A stretch of 8,069 nucleotides of DNA from an uncultured Campylobacter sp. (lineage in GTDB: Bacteria; Campylobacterota; Campylobacteria; Campylobacterales; Campylobacteraceae), in contig NZ_CALKTL010000156.1 of NCBI RefSeq assembly GCF_937997405.1, positions 1 to 8,069 on the forward strand, given 5' to 3'. The position numbers were made by a program, and so were the translations under genes. Below are positions 1 to 4,653 of the stretch, piece after piece (within the stretch, counting starts at the first letter, position 1; the number at the start of each line of letters is the position of its first letter). The notes under the pieces were generated by a model, which saw nothing but the letters and a program-made list of their open reading frames with translations, was not told where the DNA came from and made no database searches.

Positions 1-255
1 CAGAAACTCTTTAAGCAAACACAAAAACTACTTCCCAAACTAATGAATCGTACTGTGCATATGTACTTTGGCGACGGTTATAAAGGGATTCCTAACGAAG
101 CGCCTTTTGACCGTATTTTGGTAACGGCAGGTGCTCCATATGTGCCGAAAGCGTTGCTTGCACAATTGGCGGTAGGAGGACGTTTAGTAATTCCGATAGG
201 AGAAGAAACTCAAACAATGACGCTTTACGAGCGCATATCGTTTGCGTTAAGCTGA
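1..255 (+). CDS. pcm: Protein-L-isoaspartate O-methyltransferase, fragment lacking both ends
   Basis: The reading frame is open from the first base of the window, so the N-terminal half with the SAM-binding glycine loop lies outside. The visible part matches the C-terminal half of the Rossmann fold of Pcm: FGDGYKG, then FDRILVTAGAPYVPKALL, then LAVGGRLVIPIGEE and MTLYERIS. The family repairs isoaspartyl residues in damaged proteins by methylation from S-adenosylmethionine. The wording of these motifs is what I know from Bacteroidetes Pcm, not from Campylobacter. Homology stops after YERIS (about base 238-240), where family members continue with roughly 30 more residues. Here only FALS and a stop follow, and those codons belong to the neighbouring minus-strand lipoprotein. 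It is the only plus-strand gene in the window. The gene is therefore broken at a junction, probably by a chimeric join. Family call sure; biological reality of the join unsure. Confidence 0.8.
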   Translation, partial: QKLFKQTQKLLPKLMNRTVHMYFGDGYKGIPNEAPFDRILVTAGAPYVPKALLAQLAVGGRLVIPIGEETQTMTLYERISFALS

Positions 256-791
256 AAATACAAAATCGCCTCGCGGCGAGCCTTTTGATACTCGCGCCTC
301 GTCTTTTCATCCGCCGCGCCGAGCTTTGCGCCGTTAAATTTCGCCATGCGCGCCGAACTCAGCTCTTTTAGCCTCTCATTATCACGAGAGATGCCGCCGC
401 TATAATTAAACCACTCTTTGCTTTGAAAAATATTAAATAAAATTTGAAAATCTACGAAATTTCCCTTATTGTACTCGGCGCAGACCCCGTTTTTGTGGCT
501 TACGGCGTAGATCGCGCCGTATCTGCGCTCGAAAAAATATAGTTTTATGAGCTTTGCGTTTTTGTCTAAATTTGCGCCGCTACCGCCTAAAATCGCAAGC
601 TTCGCATCGCCTCGCGTTTCGTAAGAGCCTAAAATCGCGCCGTTTTCGTAGAGATTTCCGCCGTAAAAAGCGTATTTCGTATCCCCAAGCTCGCTTGAAA
701 GAACATAGGTTTTATCGCTTGCAGGCGAGTTTTTGCCCGCGCAGCCGAGCAGCGACAGAGCCAAAAACAGAGACGAGATAAAAAATTTCAT
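225..791 (-). CDS. Small lipoprotein, paralogue A, C-terminus replaced at a junction
   Basis: This 188-residue protein of unknown function begins with a lipoprotein signal peptide: MKFF, a hydrophobic stretch, then LLGC with Cys17 as the lipidation site. ATG at 791 is preceded by AAAGGA with 9 nt spacing. It shares two motifs with the lipoproteins at 2976-3587 and 2338-2961: a Y-x-F-x-G-G-x-LYENG-x-x-LG-x-Y block at residues 40-57 and NGVCAEYNKGNFVDF at 101-115, whose Cys104 is conserved in all three. Both paralogues have a second cysteine close to the C-terminus. Here the protein ends before reaching it, and the last few residues (NDMRS) are read from pcm-derived DNA. So the native C-terminus, probably about ten residues, is missing. 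The gene stands alone after a long spacer. Likely exported to the periplasm and lipid-anchored; the +2 residue is Ala, so no Asp retention signal is seen. No function is proposed. Confidence 0.8.
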   Translation of the reverse strand: MKFFISSLFLALSLLGCAGKNSPASDKTYVLSSELGDTKYAFYGGNLYENGAILGSYETRGDAKLAILGGSGANLDKNAKLIKLYFFERRYGAIYAVSHKNGVCAEYNKGNFVDFQILFNIFQSKEWFNYSGGISRDNERLKELSSARMAKFNGAKLGAADEKTRREYQKARREAILYFQLNANDMRS

Positions 792-882
792 CGCGAAAAA
801 TCCTTTAAATTTTAAAATTTTGCCAAATTTATGAAGCGAAAATCGGCAAAGCGAAATTTGCTAAATTTACCGCATTTACCGC

Positions 883-954
883 GCGCAAATTTTAAATTTA
901 CTTTTCAAATGCCGCCGCTTTGCTCGCGCGGACGTAAATTTTAAAATTTTGCGC
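883..954. repeat. Long imperfect inverted repeat
   Basis: The left arm at 883-901 (GCGC, AAATTTT, AAATTT, AC) is the reverse complement of the right arm at 934-954 apart from two extra T residues on the right. That gives about 19 paired bases with two single-base bulges. The 32-base loop contains a further small stem, CCGC at 912-915 with GCGG at 928-931. On the minus strand the structure would lie in the 5' region upstream of lipoprotein A. It could act as an RNA structure, a terminator remnant or a cruciform; neither side is followed by a clean T-run, so the role is open. Confidence 0.5.
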
Positions 955-1011
955 CGCTTGCAAAGGCTAAATTTAAAAGCCGCGCGCAAAACGTAAATTT
1001 AAACCGCAGCG

Positions 1012-1052
1012 TAAATTTAGCCGAAAAAATCGGCGCGAATCGGCTAAATTTA
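1012..1052. repeat. Perfect 13-bp inverted repeat, possible terminator
   Basis: TAAATTTAGCCGA at 1012-1024 is exactly repeated in inverted form as TCGGCTAAATTTA at 1040-1052, with a 15-base loop. A competing shorter hairpin exists inside: CCGA at 1021-1024 with TCGG at 1030-1033. It lies between the protease gene and lipoprotein A and has the same design as the hairpin after the DjlA-like gene: an outer AAATTT stem around a GC-rich inner part. It may end transcription arriving from the protease gene, but there is no run of T after either arm. Confidence 0.5.
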
Positions 1053-1075
1053 AAATTTCACGGCGCAGCTTTTAT

Positions 1076-1092
1076 CGCCAAGCTAGTTGGCG
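1076..1092. repeat. Short 6-bp hairpin
   Basis: CGCCAA at 1076-1081 and TTGGCG at 1087-1092 form a 6-bp stem with a 5-base loop. On the minus strand it follows the stop codon of the coding remnant at 1123-1218 by about 30 bases, so it could be the remnant's old terminator. The sequence after the stem on the minus strand is ATAAAAGC, not a T-run, so this is weak. Confidence 0.3.
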
Positions 1093-1122
1093 CTTACTTT
1101 TGCCGCTTTTAAAATTTTAAAT

Positions 1123-1218
1123 TTACTTGCACATCCTATTTTCCAGCTCATCCATAAGCGCAGCCACGTCATCGCCCACGAGCTCCATTAGCGCCGTTTG
1201 TCGCTGCTCACTTAAATT
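1123..1218 (-). pseudogene. C-terminal remnant of an unrecognised gene
   Basis: On the minus strand a 31-codon stretch runs from just after an in-frame TAA (1219-1221) to a TAA stop at 1123-1125. Its residues read like the end of a normal soluble protein: NLSEQRQTAL, then MELVGDDVAALMDELENRM, then CK. The codon choice (GCG, GAG, CTC, GTG, CTG) is like that of neighbouring genes and unlike the AT-rich spacer on both sides. There is no start codon before Met11 and no Shine-Dalgarno sequence before that ATG, so a functional 21-residue peptide is less likely than the surviving 3' end of a gene whose front was lost. I do not recognise the parent family. Confidence 0.45.
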
Positions 1219-1271
1219 TTACGCGCCGATTTAAATTTTATAAGCCGCAAATTTAAAGCGACGCGAAATCC

Positions 1272-1301
1272 AAACAGCACTAAATATAATAGATGCTGTT
1301 T
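1272..1301 (-). terminator. Hairpin over the protease stop codon, possible terminator
   Basis: AAACAGCA at 1272-1279 and TGCTGTTT at 1294-1301 form a perfect 8-bp inverted repeat with a 14-base loop. The loop contains the end of the protease coding sequence and part of its TAG stop (1280-1282). On the minus strand the stem is followed by GGATTTCGCG, not a good T-tract. On the plus strand it is followed by TTAATATTTTT, which would suit a plus-strand transcript, but no gene reads that way. Termination or mRNA 3'-end protection is possible. Confidence 0.35.
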
Positions 1302-2311
1302 TTAATATTTTTGCCGTCGAGTTCGTTTTTGCGCCACGAGCTCTCGTCGTTTAGCACGATCCAGCGCTTCTCCTCCTCGCGGTAAAACCAGTCCTTGTCG
1401 ATCTGATAGTAGATCTGACATCCCGAAATTTCGATGATATTGGCGATATTATTATCATGGTAGTTGTTCTCGTCAAAGTCGGTGAATGTGCGCTGCCCCA
1501 TCTCGGCGTAGAGCTCGTTTAAAATTTGAAGCATCTCGCTTAGGCGCGTATCCATCTTCTCGACCTGAAGCCCAAGCTCGTTAGCCTCTCTGAATAAGAT
1601 CGGATAGTCGTGCGACGGATAGCCGCTGTTTAGCTTGTCGCTGATAAAGGCGATCTTTTGCTCATCGTCGAAGTGATAGCGCAGAATTTCGCGGCAAATT
1701 TTAAGCGACAGGCTGCTTGCGCGATCGACGGCGCCGAAAACGAGCGGATGGATATATTTGTAAAGCTCCTTGTACGGATTCTCGTCGTTCGGGCGCTCAT
1801 TGTTTTTCCAAAGCTTCACCACGCGGCTTAGCTCGTCCATCGAGACGTTGGCTTGGTCGTTGGTGTTCGTAACGGGCGAAAGCTCGTGTCGCAGCGAAGT
1901 ATCGACCGATGTGAGGTATCCTAGCGGCCCCATTAAAATTTTATTCGCCCCAAGCGCCATCATCGTAGCCGCCGAAGCGCAGTTTGCAGGCACCAGCGCG
2001 ATCAGCTCGTCGCAGTGGTTGCGTAGGATCGAGACGATCTTAAGCGAGGCGATACCGCTGCCGCCGTCAGATTTGATGTAAAGGTAGAGCTTTTCGAAAT
2101 GCTTGCCTTTAAGATGGTCGTTGATACTGATCGCGTCGTTACCGCAGACGCTGCCCGCGCCCGAATTAAAATAGGTAAGCAGCGGCGCGCCCAGATATTT
2201 CTCGATATTGGTGATCACCTCTTGCGTTTGCTTCATCAAGATCGGCGGTTGCTTCGCCGCCTTTTTGGCGCCCTGCTTCTGCGGCTCTTCGTCTTTGGAT
2301 AAAAATCCCAT
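1280..2311 (-). CDS. SDH-family Clp-fold serine protease with aromatic C-terminal extension
   Basis: This 343-residue protein resembles the serine dehydrogenase proteinase family (SDH_sah, PF01972; SppA/ClpP-like crotonase fold, clan SK). Residues 75-88 (LYLYIKSDGGSGIA) give the glycine-rich strand-turn expected to form the oxyanion hole. Residues 106-121 (LVPANCASAATMMALG) carry the nucleophile position, most likely Ser113. The block SGYPSHDYPI at 229-238 with His234 and Asp235 is the other family-typical element. There is no signal peptide or membrane segment, so it should act in the cytoplasm, unlike SppA. The N-terminus (1-22) is Lys/Gln-rich. Residues from about 274 to the end form an extension rich in Tyr, Trp and Asp (YYQIDKDWFY, KRWIVLNDESSW) that I do not recognise. 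ATG at 2311 has AAAGGA 5 nt upstream. It lies 26 nt after lipoprotein B, as the last gene of a likely three-gene unit. Substrate unknown; the fold is the sure part. Confidence 0.78.
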   Translation of the reverse strand: MGFLSKDEEPQKQGAKKAAKQPPILMKQTQEVITNIEKYLGAPLLTYFNSGAGSVCGNDAISINDHLKGKHFEKLYLYIKSDGGSGIASLKIVSILRNHCDELIALVPANCASAATMMALGANKILMGPLGYLTSVDTSLRHELSPVTNTNDQANVSMDELSRVVKLWKNNERPNDENPYKELYKYIHPLVFGAVDRASSLSLKICREILRYHFDDEQKIAFISDKLNSGYPSHDYPILFREANELGLQVEKMDTRLSEMLQILNELYAEMGQRTFTDFDENNYHDNNIANIIEISGCQIYYQIDKDWFYREEEKRWIVLNDESSWRKNELDGKNIKNSIYYI

Positions 2312-2337
2312 GGTTTTCCTTTCGTGTTGGTTTGGTT

Positions 2338-2961
2338 TTAAAATTTTAACTTACAAATATCGCGCAATCTATCCCGGTGCCACTCGATGCTCTCTTTAAC
2401 CGTATTGCCTAGAGCTGTATGCGGGCTTTGCAAAAACGCCCTACTATTTTTTAGACTTGAGCCCACGTATTCGTAACGTGAGATCACGTTTGCGCTGGCG
2501 CTTTGCGACACCGAAGCCGAAAACGAGTATGAATAAAGCGGCGCGGAGGAAGCGTAGCCGCTAAAGTGCTCTTTCAGGCTTACGAATTTACCCTCCGTAA
2601 AGGCCTTGCAAACGCCGCCGCTTGCGGAATACTCGGCGATTCGCAGCTCTTTATTGGGCGTAAAAACGTAGATCGTAAATTTATTTAGACCTCTTTGCGA
2701 AATTTGATCCTTAGCCGTGCTGACTCCTCTTTCGTCCGTAAATAGATAGAGATTGGAGCCCTCCTTTTCATATCTTCCTAAGATTGCGTCATCTTTTAAA
2801 AGCATGCCGCCTGAAATTTTATACTCGGTGACGGTCTGCCCGTCATAGCTCATCATCACGGAATTTTCCGGATGCAGCTCGGCTTGTGAATACTTTACCT
2901 TCATACAACCCGCAAACAGCGCGACCGCCGCAAGCAGCGCTAAAATTTTGATTTTATCCAT
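2338..2961 (-). CDS. Small lipoprotein, paralogue B
   Basis: This 207-residue protein of unknown function starts at ATG 2961, which has GAGGGAG just upstream. A TTG at 2985 would add eight residues (MQIDFEGV) ahead of the signal peptide and overlap the previous gene, so it is rejected. The N-terminus is a lipoprotein signal: MDKIKI, a hydrophobic run, then LFAGC with Cys19. It aligns with paralogues A and C in two blocks, Y47-Y64 (Y-K-I-S-G-G-x-L, ILGRY) and GGVCKAFTEGKFVSL at 115-129 with conserved Cys118. A second cysteine, Cys203, matches Cys202 of paralogue C near the end. It is the most diverged copy: residues 137-160 form a Ser/Ala/Tyr-rich stretch (YSYSFSASVSQSASAN) absent from the others. 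It starts 14 nt after lipoprotein C and is followed 26 nt later by the protease, so co-transcription is likely. Confidence 0.8.
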   Translation of the reverse strand: MDKIKILALLAAVALFAGCMKVKYSQAELHPENSVMMSYDGQTVTEYKISGGMLLKDDAILGRYEKEGSNLYLFTDERGVSTAKDQISQRGLNKFTIYVFTPNKELRIAEYSASGGVCKAFTEGKFVSLKEHFSGYASSAPLYSYSFSASVSQSASANVISRYEYVGSSLKNSRAFLQSPHTALGNTVKESIEWHRDRLRDICKLKF

Positions 2962-2963
2962 AA

Positions 2964-2970
2964 CTCCCTC
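2964..2970 (-). promoter_or_regulatory. Ribosome binding site deciding the lipoprotein B start
   Basis: GAGGGAG on the minus strand lies 2 nt before ATG 2961, with its GAGG core about 5 nt away. It sits in the 14-nt gap after the stop codon of lipoprotein C. It supports the ATG over the upstream TTG at 2985, and the close spacing suggests translational coupling. Confidence 0.6.
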
Positions 2971-2975
2971 GAAGT

Positions 2976-3587
2976 CTATCTGCAAAAATCGTCCAAAACC
3001 ATGGTTTTAAGACCCTCGATCGTCTTTTTGAAAAAACCAGCCACAGCCAAGTCCTCCGCTATATATTTCGCATCTTTGCGATCGACCGCTTTTTCAAAAT
3101 TCATATTTTTATATGCGCTTAGTCCTTTCGGGCTCATATTTTGCACCGAGCTCTCGCTTTTTGAAATTCTACCGTCCGCATAAAGCCAATCGCCGTCTTT
3201 AAACATATTTGAAGTATAGTCGAAATTTACGTATCTGCCTGCATTATAGACGCTGCAAATCCCATCTTTGTGCCAAACGCTAAATACCATTGCCCTTTCG
3301 TCGTTAAAAAGATAGAATTTCATCCGCTTGGCATTCAGCGCAGACTTGTAGTTATTGCCGTAAGCTCTGCCCGTCTCATCGAGCACAAGCGTTCTAAGCT
3401 CGCCCCTATCCATAGAATACACGCCCAAGCTTCTGCCGTTTTCATACAGATCCTCACCCGCAAATTTATAGATCACGGTTTTGTTGCCGTCGTAAAATTT
3501 AAACTCCTTATCGCTCTTAGCCGGACGCAATACCCCGCATCCTCCAAGCAGTGCCGTCAAAACGGCAAAAACTATAAAATTTTTCAT
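2976..3587 (-). CDS. Small lipoprotein, paralogue C
   Basis: This 203-residue protein of unknown function opens the lipoprotein-protease cluster. ATG at 3587 has a strong AAGGAG 6 nt upstream (3594-3599), the best ribosome binding site in the window. The signal peptide MKNFIVFAVLTALLGGC places the lipidated residue at Cys17. It shares with paralogue A the block YKFAGEDLYENG-x-x-LG-x-Y at 40-57, at the same residue numbers, and DGICSVYNAGRYVNF at 108-122 with conserved Cys111. The region MKFYLFNDERAMVFSVWHKDG (split as 89-100 and 101-109) also matches LIKLYFFERR...SHKNG of paralogue A. The protein ends in DDFCR, with Cys202 matching Cys203 of paralogue B. After lipid anchoring the mature part should face the periplasm or lie on the outer membrane. 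It follows a likely terminator, so a promoter should lie in 3588-3649, but no convincing -10/-35 pair is visible. Confidence 0.82.
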   Translation of the reverse strand: MKNFIVFAVLTALLGGCGVLRPAKSDKEFKFYDGNKTVIYKFAGEDLYENGRSLGVYSMDRGELRTLVLDETGRAYGNNYKSALNAKRMKFYLFNDERAMVFSVWHKDGICSVYNAGRYVNFDYTSNMFKDGDWLYADGRISKSESSVQNMSPKGLSAYKNMNFEKAVDRKDAKYIAEDLAVAGFFKKTIEGLKTMVLDDFCR

Positions 3588-3649
3588 TTATCGCTCCTTA
3601 AATTCTAATCCTTTGCCGCACCTTATCGCCGTATCGCAAGCCCTACCTT

Positions 3650-3682
3650 AAAATTTCAAGGCGTTTTGCGCCCTCAAATTTT
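3650..3682 (-). terminator. Likely intrinsic terminator after the DjlA-like gene
   Basis: Twelve bases after the DjlA-like stop codon, the minus strand can fold a stem of about 13 pairs. AAAATTT pairs perfectly with AAATTTT on the outside, and A-GGGCG pairs with CGCC-TT on the inside (one G-G mismatch and one G-U pair), around a CAAAA loop. The 3' arm ends in TTTT. Because both outer arms are A- and T-rich, it could work in both directions. It separates the purL/DjlA unit from the lipoprotein unit. Confidence 0.6.
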
Positions 3683-3693
3683 AAAATTTCGCC

Positions 3694-4650
3694 TTACTTC
3701 TCGCCGAAGCGCTCCTTTAAAATTTTATACGCCTCATTGATCTCCTGAAGCCTCTTCGTGCCCTCCTGGATGATCTCCTCGTCCGCGCCCTTGCCCATCA
3801 GGATGTCGGGGTGGTATTTTTTAACTAGTTCGCGATATTTTTTCTTGATCTCGCTAAACGTAGCGTCCTTGGAGAGCCCCAAAATTTCATACGGATCTCT
3901 TTTGCTTTTGGCGGAGCCTTGCGAGTCGCCCGAATAGCCGCCATATCCACTCGAATACCCGCCGTATGAGCCGCTCGAGCTTTGCGAGCCGCCATATCCG
4001 TAGCCCGTACCGCCGCCGTAACTGCTGCTTCCGTAGCCGCCGGTGCTTCTGCCGCCGTATTTGTCCCAATACCCGCCGCTTCTTGTGCTATAGCCGTCGT
4101 ATTCGTCGTAAGCCGTATCGCTTTGAGTGCCGCCGTTTTCGTAATATGTGCCGTAAAAGCTGCGCTCAAAGGTCGCAAACATCTGACTTTGGATATGCTC
4201 GGGCAAGCCCAATCCGTCGCAAATCTGCGAGATCGTCCGCCGCTCTGCCGCGCTAAAACCGCGATCGACGTAGGCTAAATTTAAAAAGAAATAGATTAGC
4301 CCCGTTTTGCGGCTCGGACTCGGGCGGTAGGTTTGGTTATATTTTTCGGCAAGCTCGCGCACGTTTGCGAGGCTTTCTTTTTCGAGCTTATAGACGAGCT
4401 TCAGCGCCTCGCGTTCGCGCTCGCCGGCGCCCATTTGGCGCACCAAATCGTCCAAAATTTCGCTTATCATCGCAGCTTCGGACTCGCTTACGTGCCCGTC
4501 GCTTTTGGCGACCTTGGCTAGAAGCGCTACTAAAATTTTAGCCTCTCCTAGCTGCATTAGCGCCTTGCCGCGATAGCCGGAGTTACCGAGAGCCCCGCCG
4601 ATCTGCGCGAAAATATACAGCGCGATTAAAAGGAATATGATGCTAAGCAC
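3694..4650 (-). CDS. djlA: DjlA-type membrane-anchored DnaJ co-chaperone
   Basis: This 318-residue protein has the domain order of DjlA. Residues 2-20 are a hydrophobic membrane anchor. Residues 35-165 form a TerB-like helical domain with two repeated acidic loops, KSDGHVSESE (49-58) and YVDRGFSAAE (127-136). About 80 residues of Gly/Ser/Tyr-rich linker follow (170-249). A C-terminal J domain runs from 251 (RDPYEILGLSKDATFSEIKK) with the HPD motif at 280-282. J domains stimulate DnaK ATPase, and DjlA presents its own at the inner membrane facing the cytoplasm. The start is GTG at 4650. The frame is closed 6 bases upstream by purL's own TAG, so no earlier start exists, and the anchor would be lost with a later one. 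No clear Shine-Dalgarno sequence is seen, so translation is probably coupled to purL, whose stop lies 3 nt before. I recall a DnaJ-like gene next to purL in C. jejuni as well. Confidence 0.88.
   Translation of the reverse strand: MLSIIFLLIALYIFAQIGGALGNSGYRGKALMQLGEAKILVALLAKVAKSDGHVSESEAAMISEILDDLVRQMGAGEREREALKLVYKLEKESLANVRELAEKYNQTYRPSPSRKTGLIYFFLNLAYVDRGFSAAERRTISQICDGLGLPEHIQSQMFATFERSFYGTYYENGGTQSDTAYDEYDGYSTRSGGYWDKYGGRSTGGYGSSSYGGGTGYGYGGSQSSSGSYGGYSSGYGGYSGDSQGSAKSKRDPYEILGLSKDATFSEIKKKYRELVKKYHPDILMGKGADEEIIQEGTKRLQEINEAYKILKERFGEK
3904..4143 (-). repeat. Low-complexity Gly/Ser/Tyr linker in the DjlA-like gene
   Basis: About 80 codons encode a chain of imperfect short units such as SYGG, GGYS, GGYG and GYGYGG (residues 203-240), preceded by a Tyr/Asp-rich lead (YDEYDGYS). 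The DNA is correspondingly repetitive, with many GCCGCCGTA-like units on the plus strand. It is the flexible spacer between the TerB-like and J domains. Such tracts can change length by slipped replication. Confidence 0.75.
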
Positions 4651-4653
4651 GCG

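Larger units (their letters stand above)
792..1279. other. AAATTT-rich intergenic spacer
   Basis: This stretch separates the protease gene from lipoprotein A and holds no intact gene. By eye it contains 19 copies of the self-complementary word AAATTT, about one per 26 bases, alternating with GC-rich blocks such as GCCGCCGC and GCGCGC. The word often occurs as TAAATTTA or doubled as AAATTTTAAAATTT. CGTAAATTTA recurs at 992-1001 and 1010-1019, with CGTAAATTTT at 933-942. Because the word is its own complement, copies can pair with one another, and several inverted repeats are built from it (listed separately). A short coding remnant sits at 1123-1218. I see no convincing promoter for lipoprotein A, although one must lie here if that gene is expressed on its own. 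Confidence 0.75.

Noticed and set aside
792..1279. CRISPR array, tRNA or replication origin in the repeat-rich spacer
   Set aside because: The repeats are short, irregular and self-complementary without constant spacers; no cloverleaf arms and no DnaA-box cluster could be found by eye.
1123..1300. Frameshift linking the remnant at 1123-1218 to the end of the protease gene
   Set aside because: The protease ends with a stop within a family-like, complete length, and stops lie in the frames between the two, so one indel does not join them.
1770..2081. Plus-strand open frame of about 100 codons inside the protease gene
   Set aside because: It is the antisense of a well-supported protease reading frame and its translation shows no recognisable domain.
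3825..4178. Second minus-strand open frame of 117 codons within the DjlA-like gene
   Set aside because: It is a frame-shifted reading of the same linker and J-domain DNA, giving an Ala/Thr-rich product; the J domain is in the other frame.
3966..4278. Two overlapping plus-strand open frames with Arg/Ala-rich products
   Set aside because: They arise from the complement of the repetitive Gly/Ser/Tyr linker codons; there is no ribosome binding site and the products are compositionally odd.
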